NCBI GenBank assembly: GCA_000383715.1
Contig: KB911838.1
Coordinates: forward strand, 221,755 to 285,754
Length of the DNA: 64,000 bases
Origin: Verrucomicrobia bacterium SCGC AAA164-E04
GTDB lineage: Bacteria; Verrucomicrobiota; Verrucomicrobiia; Limisphaerales; AAA164-E04
Reading direction: 5' to 3'
Shown: piece after piece, positions 1 to 10,400 of the stretch
How the letters are laid out: each line of letters opens with the position of its first letter
How positions within the stretch are numbered: position 1 is the stretch's first letter
Translations under genes and position numbers: made by a program
Notes under the pieces: generated by a model
Told to the model about the DNA's origin: nothing
Seen by the model: the letters and a program-made list of their open reading frames with translations, nothing else
Database searches by the model: none

Positions 1-469
1 CTTCGGTATGCATACTGTGAATGAAACAAAGGTCATCCACATGCTTTGCCGTTTCCGGAAACAAACCAGAGACTTGCTTGCCAGTTTGCCCGTAGTTCTG
101 AAATTCCCAGAGGGGTTTCATCATCACCTGTTTGGTTGCTTTACGGAAATTATTAAACCGATAGCCCATGATGTCTACTTCCTTCATGTGACTTGCCTCC
201 AGATGAGGTTTAAAGTCGAAGGAATCCACATGACTTGGACCTCCTTGCATGAACAGAAAGATGATCCGTTTGGCACGTGCCGGAATGTAAGATGGCAAGG
301 CGGCAAGAGGGTTTTGTGGTGACGAGTTTCCTGCCGTTGATCGGTTGTTTATCCCGGCAAGAGCCAATGAACCAAAACCACATGCAGCACGTTTCAGCAA
401 GGCACGACGTGATTGCAGGCTCTGCCAAACGGAATGGTTCCCTTTAATAGGATTGGCTTCTGAATTCAT
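1..469 (-). CDS. DUF1501 family protein, N-terminal part (runs off left edge; absent from ORF track)
   Basis: Manual reverse-strand translation from ATG at 469: MNSEANPIKGNHSVWQSLQSRRALLKRAACGFGSLALAG...ARAKRIIFLFMQGGPSHVDSFDFKPHL; the FMQGGPSHVDSFD motif is typical of DUF1501; open to window edge. Confidence 0.88.
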   Translation of the reverse strand, partial: MNSEANPIKGNHSVWQSLQSRRALLKRAACGFGSLALAGINNRSTAGNSSPQNPLAALPSYIPARAKRIIFLFMQGGPSHVDSFDFKPHLEASHMKEVDIMGYRFNNFRKATKQVMMKPLWEFQNYGQTGKQVSGLFPETAKHVDDLCFIHSMHTE

Positions 470-883
470 GATGTATGTATCTCTTTAAACTATATCTGTA
501 TCCAAAGGTCGAGAATGAATTCTTATCCAATTCGAATGTCGAGAGGCTCGATTCAGGAGGCTTGAACCCGTGGTAGAATGATTCCAGATCCAATTCTGGT
601 TTTCATCCTCATCAAAGGGTTGTAAACGAAAACAACTTTCCCAATCCTTCTGCTCCCAGAGCGCAGGCTCCCGCGTTTTGACAGCAAGGAGACGCAGAGG
701 GGTGGCGTTGTCCAGGGCAAAAGAAAATGACCTTACCGTCATCCATTCAAGCCAAGCTTTTTCACGAAGCTCCTCTTGTTATGAGGTAAGGCGATCTTGA
801 AACCTTGCTTATTGCCGGTCTATGATTTGTCCTCGTGGGTGTGGTTTTGTTTCAAAAAATCCAGAAAACTGAGCACTTAAAGG

Positions 884-2047
884 TTGTTTGCCATGAAAAT
901 GACAGCATTTGATGAGTTGAATCTGACAAAAATGATATTTGGAGTTCTGAAGCAGAGAATACCAAGTGGTTGTTGGGGGACTATCTTCTCTTTGAGGTTT
1001 TTGGCTTTCCCCTTGTTGTGTTTTGGCTGGCAAAAAGTTCGTCGTTCAGCAAATGCATGCGTTTTTAAAGTCTCGGTAGCTTCTCAAGTAGCCTTTTTTT
1101 GCGTGTCACTTCTCTTAATATGTCGTGATGCGAAATTGGCTCGACGCAGTGCAGTCATTTGCCTGAGCCTGCTGTTTGCAGGTGGGGCTGGATGTGTCTC
1201 AGCTCATGGCAAAGAAGAAACCAAATTGGATCGACCTCAGGCAGAAACGCAGCTGCCCCAGAATTTCAGATCCTTTGGCAATGAAATATACGCAGGTGCT
1301 GAGCCGGATGGTCTTTCGGATTTTGATGCATTGAAGCAACGAGGTGTTGCGACCATCGTGAGTGTTGATGGTGCAAAGCCCAATCTTCAGCTTGCTCGCA
1401 TATTCGGCATGAACTACGTCCACATTCCGATTGGATATGATGGTGTCCATGAAGATCAATCTCGTTCGTTGGTAAGAGTAGCGCGTGAGGCAAAACGTCC
1501 GATTTATGTTCATTGCCATCATGGACGGCATCGAGGCCCGACTGCCGCAGCTTTGATCTGTCTTGAGGAGGGTGCTGTGACTGTCAACCGGGCTCTGTCA
1601 CTCATGAACAAGTCAGGGACCAGTAAGGATTATGTAGGTCTGCGGGAAAGCATATCAGCATTCGAATCGCCCTCGGCTGATGTTCAACTTCCTGCATTAT
1701 TCGAAACATATCCCTTGGATGACCTTGTTTCGACCATGGCAAAAATGGATCGTATTCTAGATAATTTGAAGCAATCAGAAGCTATTGGGTGGCAGACGCC
1801 GCAACATGATCCTGATCAAAACCCGGCCCAAATGGCTTTACTGATGCGGGAATGGTTTCATGAACTTGCGCGCAACCCTCAGGAAGGACAAACCGCCGGG
1901 ATGCTTGAACAATTGCATTATGCGGAGAAGATCTCACGCGATTTGGAAAATGCTCTCAAGGTCGGGGACTCCGATGCCATAACCAGCTCATTTGGGGAAT
2001 TGAAGCAATCATGTTCTCAATGTCATTCGAGTTATCGTGACCAGTGA
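884..2047 (+). CDS. Dual-specificity/tyrosine phosphatase-like domain fused to a C-terminal cytochrome c-like domain; true start probably well downstream of 884
   Basis: HCHHGRHRGPTAAA matches the PTP loop HCxxGxxR; C-terminus CSQCHSSYRDQ is a CxxCH haem motif; internal LLFAGGAGC looks like a signal peptide/lipobox. Confidence 0.75.
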   Translation: MFAMKMTAFDELNLTKMIFGVLKQRIPSGCWGTIFSLRFLAFPLLCFGWQKVRRSANACVFKVSVASQVAFFCVSLLLICRDAKLARRSAVICLSLLFAGGAGCVSAHGKEETKLDRPQAETQLPQNFRSFGNEIYAGAEPDGLSDFDALKQRGVATIVSVDGAKPNLQLARIFGMNYVHIPIGYDGVHEDQSRSLVRVAREAKRPIYVHCHHGRHRGPTAAALICLEEGAVTVNRALSLMNKSGTSKDYVGLRESISAFESPSADVQLPALFETYPLDDLVSTMAKMDRILDNLKQSEAIGWQTPQHDPDQNPAQMALLMREWFHELARNPQEGQTAGMLEQLHYAEKISRDLENALKVGDSDAITSSFGELKQSCSQCHSSYRDQ

Positions 2048-2249
2048 CGTTGATCTCAAGAGGTTGCGATACTTCTGCGACCCACGCTATCCAAGTTGTC
2101 GCTTTTCAGCTCCATGAGCGATCCTCCCAGTCAATCTGGTAGACTGAACTCCAATTTCCGGGCTGTTGTTGCTGTAATGAAGTGCAAGTGATGCCAACTG
2201 ATCTTAACCGTTTGACTTGGTATCCGGCAGGGCTTAGGGTGAATTCGTA

Positions 2250-3296
2250 ATGGTCGTGTCAGGAGTCAATCTAGTTGCCACTGAAAAAGATGTGGTTGAA
2301 TCAAGGGCCTCGGGAGTCGGGTGGCACTCTCTCCTCAGACCTCTGGAACCTTTTTTGAGTGCCGTCAGTCACCAGCTTCGACTTCAGGTAGCGGCATTTG
2401 AGCCAGAAATCGCTTCCTTCGCCGAGTATGCGTTAACGAATCAAGGTAAACAACTTCGTCCGGCTCTGGTAGGATGCGCTGGTGATGCCGGGTCAGGCTT
2501 TTCAGACGATCTCGTCAAAGCTGCGGTTATCATCGAAATGGTTCATCTTGCTACACTAGTGCATGATGACATCATGGACGGCGCTGACATGCGTCGAAAT
2601 CGTCCCACTCTGTGTGCTCATTCCGGCAATGAGATTTCCGTCTTGCTGGGAGATTGCCTCTTCGCTCGCGCCCTTGAACTCGCCTCCGAATTCCCAACAA
2701 CCGAAGTATGCGCTCTTGTTTCAAGAGCGACCCGCAATGTGTGTTCTGGTGAAATCCTGCAAACCCTTCGTTACAAAAAGTCCCTTCACAACCGCGAGGA
2801 TTACCTCAAGACCCTCGAACTCAAGACCGCAGAATTATTCGCACTAAGCTGTGAATTAGGGGGTATGATTGGTGGTTTGAATCGTCGTTCTCAGCTGCAA
2901 TTGAAACAATTCGGTGTTTCCATGGGTATTGCCTATCAGATTTACGACGACTGTCTCGACATTTTTGGCAATGAAGCGCAAGTGGGCAAGTCTCTTGGCA
3001 CAGATCTTGTAACCGGTAAGATGACACTTCCGGCGCTCATCATGCTGGAACAAATACCTAAATCTGAAAAAAACGAAATTATTTCCAAACTTTTTCAGTG
3101 GGATGGTGGTCAAATGAACTGGTTGAAGGATTTGTTAAAGCAGGCGCAGTCCCTTGAGGGGTGTGTTGATGTGATGCAAGGTTATGTCGATAAGTCAAAT
3201 ACAGCACTGATTGATTTGGAGCAAGATGGTCACGGCATCGCCTTGAAGAAGGTGATTTCTTATCTCTCACAGCAAATATCCTTATTGACCTACTAG
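2250..3296 (+). CDS. Polyprenyl synthetase (trans-prenyl diphosphate synthase)
   Basis: LVHDDIMDGADMRRNRPT (FARM, DDxxD) and YDDCLDIFG (SARM) motifs. Confidence 0.9.
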   Translation: MVVSGVNLVATEKDVVESRASGVGWHSLLRPLEPFLSAVSHQLRLQVAAFEPEIASFAEYALTNQGKQLRPALVGCAGDAGSGFSDDLVKAAVIIEMVHLATLVHDDIMDGADMRRNRPTLCAHSGNEISVLLGDCLFARALELASEFPTTEVCALVSRATRNVCSGEILQTLRYKKSLHNREDYLKTLELKTAELFALSCELGGMIGGLNRRSQLQLKQFGVSMGIAYQIYDDCLDIFGNEAQVGKSLGTDLVTGKMTLPALIMLEQIPKSEKNEIISKLFQWDGGQMNWLKDLLKQAQSLEGCVDVMQGYVDKSNTALIDLEQDGHGIALKKVISYLSQQISLLTY

Positions 3297-3339
3297 AAAC
3301 TGAGGTTAAAAACTGAAAACGTTGCACAGCCAAAACCCC

Positions 3340-3966
3340 ATGCAGGCGACGATACCCAAGGAAACGCCCGTCAGCAGCCAGCAGATCTGGGCAGAATATG
3401 AGGACGCTGATTTGGTCAAGGCTTCCCAGAATGGAACGTTGGCGGCTTTTGATGAATTGATCCAGCGATACCAACAGAGGGTCTACGCGACCGTTTATCA
3501 CATGACCTCCAGCCACGAGGACGCGGATGACCTGACTCAGGAAAGTTTTATCAAGGCGTACAACGCTCTCAAGCGGTTCAAGGGTGAATCTTCTTTTTAC
3601 ACCTGGATTTACCGTATCGCGGTCAACCGTACAATCAATTTCCTCAAGCAGCGCAAGCGCAAGTCGTATCACATGAGTTTGAATGACATGGATATGCAGG
3701 TTGAAAATCATGCAGATCTGCTGATGTTCATCTCGGACAACACGCCCAGGCGCGATGTGCGGCTGAATGAGTTGCAGGAGAAAATGAACGAAGCGATGCA
3801 GAAACTTTCCGAAACGCACCGGTTAACAGTGACACTGCATGATGTCCAGGGAATGTCTCATGATGAAATCGGTAAGATCATGGATTGTAACACAGGCACT
3901 GTCAGATCACGGCTCTTTTACGCCCGACAACAATTACAGGCGCTCCTGTCCGAATACCTCAGCTAG
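3340..3966 (+). CDS. RNA polymerase sigma-70 factor, ECF subfamily
   Basis: Region 2 (DADDLTQESFIKAYNALKRFKGESSFYTWIYRIAVNRTINFLKQRKRK) and region 4 (MSHDEIGKIMDCNTGTVRSRLFYARQQL). Confidence 0.93.
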   Translation: MQATIPKETPVSSQQIWAEYEDADLVKASQNGTLAAFDELIQRYQQRVYATVYHMTSSHEDADDLTQESFIKAYNALKRFKGESSFYTWIYRIAVNRTINFLKQRKRKSYHMSLNDMDMQVENHADLLMFISDNTPRRDVRLNELQEKMNEAMQKLSETHRLTVTLHDVQGMSHDEIGKIMDCNTGTVRSRLFYARQQLQALLSEYLS

Positions 3967-3976
3967 AATTTTCACC

Positions 3977-4486
3977 ATGAATGAACACTCTGCCCCACAT
4001 CAAAAAGTTAAAAGGCTAATCGCCTTAAAAAAATTTGAGACGCCTCCTCCCGGCCATCATGATCTGCTGGCTTCCAAGATAATTTCCAGATTAGAGGTGG
4101 AACAGTTGCGTGCGCGTGACCCCTGGCATCGTCGATGGGTGCAGTCCTTGAATTTCAATCCGATACTTACGACTGCCTACACCGCTGCGATCATGGCATT
4201 GTTTGCCTTTGGCTGGCATCATGGGGAACATTTTGAATCCGACGGCCCGGTCAAATCGTATGGCAGTGCAGACTTGCGGATGGGGCTTATGGGGCTTTCC
4301 GCTGATGAGAGCAACCCCAAGTTGAATCATCTACTTGGGATGGCAGACTTTACCTTGGAAATGTCTCCCAGAAAGAGCTACTCCAGCATCCAACCGGTTG
4401 TTCACATTCCAGGAAGCCTTGTTCCGTGGTTACGAGAGTCATCCGCTATTCAGGCGGGGGATTCCTTATGGAACGTCACCCCCTGA
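3977..4486 (+). CDS. Hypothetical single-TM protein just downstream of the ECF sigma factor; candidate anti-sigma factor
   Basis: MNEHSAPHQKVKRLIALKKFETPPPGHHDLL... followed by a TM segment ILTTAYTAAIMALFAFGW; 10 bp after the sigma gene. Confidence 0.6.
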   Translation: MNEHSAPHQKVKRLIALKKFETPPPGHHDLLASKIISRLEVEQLRARDPWHRRWVQSLNFNPILTTAYTAAIMALFAFGWHHGEHFESDGPVKSYGSADLRMGLMGLSADESNPKLNHLLGMADFTLEMSPRKSYSSIQPVVHIPGSLVPWLRESSAIQAGDSLWNVTP

Positions 4487-4496
4487 TCTTCGTCCC

Positions 4497-5222
4497 TCAA
4501 GAAGTTAACCAATCTGCTGCCTTCTGGCACATGATCTTAGTTGCCGATCCATCAAAGACATGGTCGGCACCTTCGATTTTGAACAATTCCACAGGGTCGC
4601 TTGCATGAGTCAGGACATCCTGGGAATCTTTCAAAGGCACGACATCATCCTCAACACCATGAATCAATAACCATGGAACCTGCACTTGGGAGGCCTGGGG
4701 GGTTACTGTATTGATTTCAGCCATGTCGTTCATATAAATGGATGACAAGGGGCAGTCTTGATTCTCCCACATAACTCCCTCGTCAGGGTTTTCATTGCCG
4801 AATTCTCTTTCAGCAAACGCTTGTGTATGCACCATGCCAGCCAGAGAAATGAGCCTTTTGATACGTGGATCATTGGCTGTTTTTAATACCCCTACTGCAC
4901 CTCCCATGCTGTGCCCTGCGTAGCTGATTTCAAATCCATTCAAGGCATCCAAAATACATCCAAGATCTTCAATTTCTTTTGAAATGCAGCAATCTGTGAA
5001 CTTACCTTCGGAAGTCCCGTTGCCCGAAAAGGAAAACCTGAGCGCATGTATTCCTTTTTCTGCCACAGCGTTGGCTAATGCGACAATCAAAGGCCGATCT
5101 TTGTTTCCTGTGACGCCATGCCCAATCACAAGCAGCTGGTTCGTTTCTTTTTCCGCTTCATGAAGGGTGTAATCCAGTTTCTCCCCTTGATGATTCATTA
5201 TTTCGTGTATCGTGATGCTCAT
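4497..5222 (-). CDS. Alpha/beta hydrolase
   Basis: GHGVTGNKDRPL, GHSMGGAVG nucleophile elbow, LLIHGVEDDVVP and GADHVF; start MSITIHEIMNHQG at 5222. Confidence 0.85.
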   Translation of the reverse strand: MSITIHEIMNHQGEKLDYTLHEAEKETNQLLVIGHGVTGNKDRPLIVALANAVAEKGIHALRFSFSGNGTSEGKFTDCCISKEIEDLGCILDALNGFEISYAGHSMGGAVGVLKTANDPRIKRLISLAGMVHTQAFAEREFGNENPDEGVMWENQDCPLSSIYMNDMAEINTVTPQASQVQVPWLLIHGVEDDVVPLKDSQDVLTHASDPVELFKIEGADHVFDGSATKIMCQKAADWLTS

Positions 5223-5235
5223 GAGGCGCCCAACA

Positions 5236-5267
5236 TAAAAGAAAAAGGACGCCATGTGAAGGCGTCC
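5236..5267 (-). terminator. Rho-independent terminator for the DUF4399 gene
   Basis: Minus strand: GGACGCC TTCACAT GGCGTCC followed by TTTTTCTTTT. Confidence 0.8.
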
Positions 5268-5296
5268 CTGGTTTTAAAAAGAAATGATTTTCGGTG

Positions 5297-5728
5297 CTAC
5301 TCCTTCACATGGATGGTGATTTTCTCGGAGATCACGGGTTTGTCATGCGGAATGTGAAGATAATCGCCCAGGATCAGCTGTAAGGTGTGTTTGCCGGGCT
5401 TGAGCTTGAGTATCGTTTCCGTCTGCCCTTTGCCGAAATGGATCACCTTGTCACTGGCAGGTAACGGGATATTGAAATCAGGGGCTTTATCAAGATCCAG
5501 AAGAAGGTGATGATGACCTGTGTTTTCCAGCTTAACGCCAGCAGGTGCTACACCCATACCGGACAAGCCAAATTGTACTTTTACAGTGGTTCCGACGACT
5601 TCACCATTGGCCGGTGAAATGATGTAAGAGCGGGCACCTTCCGGAGCTTTTGATTTTGGAAGTGCGTTTTGTGCGACGCCTACCAACGTGACGAGTGACA
5701 ATGCTAAAGCGAATACGATTTTTTTCAT
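5297..5728 (-). CDS. DUF4399-type secreted protein
   Basis: Signal peptide MKKIVFALALSLVTLVGVAQ; ISPANGEVVGTTVKVQFGLSGMGVAPAGVKLENTGHHHLLLD...HFGKGQTETILKLKPGKHTLQLILGDYLHIPHD. Confidence 0.8.
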   Translation of the reverse strand: MKKIVFALALSLVTLVGVAQNALPKSKAPEGARSYIISPANGEVVGTTVKVQFGLSGMGVAPAGVKLENTGHHHLLLDLDKAPDFNIPLPASDKVIHFGKGQTETILKLKPGKHTLQLILGDYLHIPHDKPVISEKITIHVKE

Positions 5729-5885
5729 GGTTGTTTGATAAGTCCTGCAATTGTTAACGTTGTCCCAACTATTCTGATCTTAGATCATGTGCAGTCCCAA
5801 ACTGTACACGGTCACGAGTGTTGAGCGTTTCAGGCTAATTTGACGCACTGTAGTAGTATCAGCAAGTTAAAATTCTTTAGCACTT

Positions 5886-6425
5886 ATGTCCGAAAAAAAC
5901 ATAATTTATTTTGATCTGGAAACCCAGAAATCCGCGGCCGAAGTAGGAGGGTGGGACAAGATTCGTGATATGCGGATGAGTATTGGTGTGACTTACAGCA
6001 CGGCCAGAGGGTCTTATGAGATTTATGGAGAAGATCGTGTGAACGATCTTATTGACGAAATCATGAAAGCTGACCTAGTGGTTGGATTTAATCATATCCG
6101 TTTTGATTACGAGGTGCTGCATGGCTACACCATCCTTGATCTATCTCAGGCCCCGAGTCTGGATCTGATGCTTGATTTACAAAAAGTGCTGGGTCATCGC
6201 ATCTCTCTGGATGCAGTTGCCACGGCAACCCTGGGAAGCGAAAAAACCGCAGAAGGATTGCAGGCGATCGAGTGGTTCAAGCAAAAAGAGTTTTTGAAAA
6301 TTGCCGAATACTGCTGCTTTGATGTCAAGATCACCAAATTAGTTCATGAATATGGCAGTGCTTGCAAACAGGTGTTCTATAATAATAAATTTGGAACCAA
6401 AATGTCAGTGGAAGTTGACTGGTGA
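5886..6425 (+). CDS. RNase H-like 3'-5' exonuclease-type domain protein
   Basis: IIYFDLETQKSAAEVGG (DxE), DLVVGFNHIRFDYEVL, IAEYCCFDVKITKLVHEYG; DEDD-like arrangement. Confidence 0.65.
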   Translation: MSEKNIIYFDLETQKSAAEVGGWDKIRDMRMSIGVTYSTARGSYEIYGEDRVNDLIDEIMKADLVVGFNHIRFDYEVLHGYTILDLSQAPSLDLMLDLQKVLGHRISLDAVATATLGSEKTAEGLQAIEWFKQKEFLKIAEYCCFDVKITKLVHEYGSACKQVFYNNKFGTKMSVEVDW

Positions 6426-6537
6426 TTCTTGATGGGAAGCCAGAGTGCCCATCAACCAAACCACGCGATACCTTTAGTCTCGAATACTTTGCCCTGGCAT
6501 TCATTTGTCTGATGCACATTCTTAAGCATCGACTCCA

Positions 6538-7455
6538 ATGCGCTGCTTAAGTCAATATATCCAACATATGTTAACATTGGACTGGCTGGCGGATCTTCAT
6601 GCCACACACCGCAAGGCATTTCAGGCGAAGGTCAATGAGTTTGATATTGGCGGGCGTGATTTTCATTTTGACAGGCGCCCTTGTATCATGGGTGTCATTA
6701 ATCTCTCCAAAGATTCCTGGTATCGCGAAAGCGTTTGCTTCAACACTGATCAGGCGCTGAGGCGCGCGGATTTACTCCTTGCTCAAGGTGCTGATGTGAT
6801 CGATCTCGGTGCAGAATCTACTCTTGCACAGGCCTCTTTGGTTGGAGTTGAAAGTCAATGGAAAAGTCTGGAGCCCATTGTTGAGAAAATCGTCGACAAT
6901 GGAGGGATTGTTTCACTGGAGACATACCATCTCGATTTGGTGAAACGTGCCCTTGAAAGCGGAGTTCAAGTCATCAACCTAACCGGCCACACAAATTCCA
7001 AAGACGTGTATCGACTGTGTGCACAGCATCAAGCAGCTGTGATTATTTGCTACGTTCAGGGGGCGAATGTTCGTTCTGTAGAATCGCTTGAATTCGGAAG
7101 CGACCCCATTCTTGAGATGGGGGATTGGTTCAAAGTGGAAATCGATCGTGCACTTGAGGCGGGGGTCAAGCGTATTTTCCTTGATCCTGGTTTAGGTTTT
7201 TATTATCGCAACATGGAGGATGGGGCATCACGCGTGAAGCACCAGATGAAAACGTTTCTGAACACGTTTCGTTTGCGTGAGCTTGGCTGGCCGGTTTGTC
7301 ATGCCCTTCCTCATTCCTTTGAAACCTTTGGCGAGGAAGTCCGCACCGCGGAATCGTTTTTTGCCATTCTTGCCCTGCTGGGTAAGACAGATTTACTGCG
7401 CACACACGAAGTTTCCAAGGTGAAGGCTGTCATTGATACCTTGCAGCAGTTTTAG
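6538..7455 (+). CDS. Dihydropteroate synthase-like (pterin-binding) protein, divergent
   Basis: IMGVINLSKDSWYRE at the DHPS N-terminal motif; QGADVIDLGAESTLA; KRIFLDPGLGFYYRN; HALPHSF. Confidence 0.7.
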   Translation: MRCLSQYIQHMLTLDWLADLHATHRKAFQAKVNEFDIGGRDFHFDRRPCIMGVINLSKDSWYRESVCFNTDQALRRADLLLAQGADVIDLGAESTLAQASLVGVESQWKSLEPIVEKIVDNGGIVSLETYHLDLVKRALESGVQVINLTGHTNSKDVYRLCAQHQAAVIICYVQGANVRSVESLEFGSDPILEMGDWFKVEIDRALEAGVKRIFLDPGLGFYYRNMEDGASRVKHQMKTFLNTFRLRELGWPVCHALPHSFETFGEEVRTAESFFAILALLGKTDLLRTHEVSKVKAVIDTLQQF

Positions 7456-7472
7456 CAGGTCGTCTGCAGCCA

Positions 7473-10400
7473 TCACTCCAGCAGTGATTCGATTTCATCC
7501 CAGCTCAATCCGTCCATGCCATCGATCTTGCCTGATTCCAGCATGGCGCTGAGCTGAGTCTGCTTTCGTTGCTGCAGTGCCAAAATCTTTTCTTCAATCG
7601 TGTCCCGTGCAACGAGTTTGTAACTGGTGACAGTCTGGGTTTGACCAATGCGGTGAGCGCGTGCGGTTGCCTGAGCTTCGATGGCCGGATTCCACCAGGG
7701 ATCAAAATGAACGACTGTATCCGCACCCGTCAGATTGAGTCCCGTGCCCCCGGCTTTCAAGCTGATAAGAAAGACCGGGATTTGTGAATTCTGAAAACGT
7801 TGCACCACTTTGCCGCGCTGTGTCGTCCCTCCGTCCAGATAACAGTAATCGACTTCACGTGCTTCCAGGGTCTCCCGCAGGATGGAGAGCATTTTAACAA
7901 ACTGGCTGAAAACCAGAATGCGATGTCCGCCATCAAGTGCTTCGTCGAGGAGTTCCGTGAAGAGATCCAGTTTGGATGAGGGCTCTTTGAGCTTATCTTT
8001 CTCAATATCCAGCAGGCGAGCATCACAACAAATCTGGCGCATCCTCAATATGGAACTCAATACCATCATGCGAGCTTTTCCCGAGGCTTGTTTTTGACCG
8101 GCAATTTCCAGAAGCTTGGCTCGTCCACTTTCCATGACTTGCTGATAAATGCTCCGCTGCTCTTTGCTTAAATCACAATAGGTTACTTGTTCAATGCGCT
8201 CAGGCAGGTCCGGTCTCACCTCGGTCTTGGTTCGACGCAGGAGAAATGGCCCTATCCTTCGTTTTAACCGGTCCAGCACGGGAACGGTGTTTTGTTGCGT
8301 GATGGGGGTCTCGTAACGGTCTTTGAAATCCCTGGCTGAACCCAGGTATCCAGGCATGAGGAAATCGAAAATCGACCAGAGGTCCATGACCGAGTTTTCC
8401 ATGGGGGTCCCCGTGAGGACCAGACGGTGATTGGCTTTGATGGATTTGACCGATTGGGCATTCTGCGTGGCTCGATTTTTAATGTGCTGAGCTTCGTCGA
8501 GAATAACCGCTTCAAACACATGCTGACGATATTGATCTGCATCACGACGTATCAACGCATAGCTTGTGATCACAAGGTCGTGGCTACCGATCTCCTTGAA
8601 GTGTTTGGCTCGGTGAGATCCTTCCAATGGAAGTGTTCTCAAACCAGGGGTCCATCGAGTCGCTTCCTCCATCCAATTAAAGACAAGACTTGAGGGGCAG
8701 ATTACCAGAACCGGTGGCGTGGTGATCCCTTGTTTCTTTCTCCAGTTGATCCATGTCAGAATCTGGAGTGTTTTACCTAATCCCATTTCATCGGCAAGGA
8801 TTCCAGCGAATTTTCGCTGGAACAAATCCTGCATCCAGGCCACGCCATGCCATTGATAAGGGCGCAGTTTGTCTGCCAGCTCTGGTAGACTGCTTTTGAA
8901 GCTTTTGATCAGATCCACGGAGGAAACCGTCGGATGCCTTTCGGAACCCTGACTCCGCTGAACCTTCCAATCACTTTTTTCGAAGGTTTCTTCAAGAAAA
9001 GCGGATTGCGATTTGCGTGCTCGATACTGTCCGCGTTGCTGTTGTGGATTGCAATCGATCAATACTTCGTCGAATTCTTCCATGGCGCCCGTATCGAGTA
9101 CGAGGAATTTCCCATCGGGTTTTTTTCGATACGATTTGCCTGATCTCAGCAGTCTTGAAATTTCATCCTGTGGCAGCATGTCTCCTGCACTTGTCGAATA
9201 TTTGACACTGAAATCAAACCAATCACCCGAGGATTGATGGATGCGGACTTCAGGTTGTACGGTCTCGATATTTCGTTGATAACTGCCGTCCAAACGTTCG
9301 TCCATTTCAACTTCCCAATCTTTTTGAAGTCGCTGATAAGGGCCGCATAAAAATGTCAGGACGGGATCCTGACCCGTTAATCGCCAGCGTTCACCTTTTT
9401 CGTCTGGTTCGAATCCTGCACGTCTCAGTTCGTCCAGCGCCTCTTGCTCTGCTGCTGGATTCTTCAGCACATATCGCATGGGATGACTGGGATCTGGAGC
9501 ACAGAATTGATGGGGCGATGCTTCTTTTGAAAGAAAGAACGACTGTGTTCCATAGGTAGCCTGGATCTTTGCATCGAGGCGGGCAAGGCCTCCTTCCATG
9601 CAGAGGCGGAATGCGGGCTGACCGCTGGTAATCTGAAAATCATCGAGTGAAAAATTCATTTCAATCGAATTTTCATCGGTGGGCATTTGATCCAGTTGAT
9701 GCAAGAAAAACGGCACCTGGATGCGTTCGATCTTCATGGGCGCCTGCAGTGCGCTCATCATGGTTGGCGGGATTCCAATGGGCTGGAATTGTCCGTTCAT
9801 CCAAACATAACCTGGCTGTCCTGAGAACATGCCTTCGGGAGCGCTCTGACTTTGAACAGAGACCGTGAGTGCTCCGCTTGGCTCAAGGGTGATCCTCAAT
9901 GGCGGTATCCAGGCTTTTTGGGTAATGGGGACTGTCTTTGATCTGCCCAGAGACAAACGATCTGTCCCCGAAAGGAGTTCCAGGCATTCACAGAAATGCT
10001 CACTTTTCAGGTGGATCAGGGGTGTTGGTTTATCCACCCCGTGCTTTTGGAGGAATCGCAGGATGTACTGGTTGCGCTCTTCGATATGGTATGGCTTTGT
10101 CCTGTCCAGGGAATTGAGGGGTTTGAAGGCTCCCCCCTCGGAGCCTTCCATCATCATCGAAATCGATTCTGTATGAAACTGGCTGACTGCATTCGGTGCC
10201 AGGATAAACCTCAGGTCAAGCGTTGCATTGGCAGAATGGTCATGGATAAACCAGGGCTGGCTGGTAGGGGCTTTGGCTTGGAGCTTTGCAGGTTCGTTAA
10301 TGACGGGGAGGGTAACTGGGCTTCCGGATCCTCGTGATGAGGAGTGAATGGATTCGGGGTGCAGTGTTGCCAGTGCGATTGCTACGGAATGTGCGCATAA

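Noticed and set aside
485-742. 85-aa minus ORF just upstream of the DUF1501 gene
   Set aside because: Position would suit a DUF1549/1553 partner but the peptide shows no recognisable motif; cannot be supported
3079-3819. 246-aa minus-strand ORF
   Set aside because: Antisense to the polyprenyl synthetase end and ECF sigma factor
9405-9425. tRNA T-loop-like GGTTCGAATCC
   Set aside because: Lies inside the SNF2 helicase coding sequence; no acceptor stem or other tRNA arms
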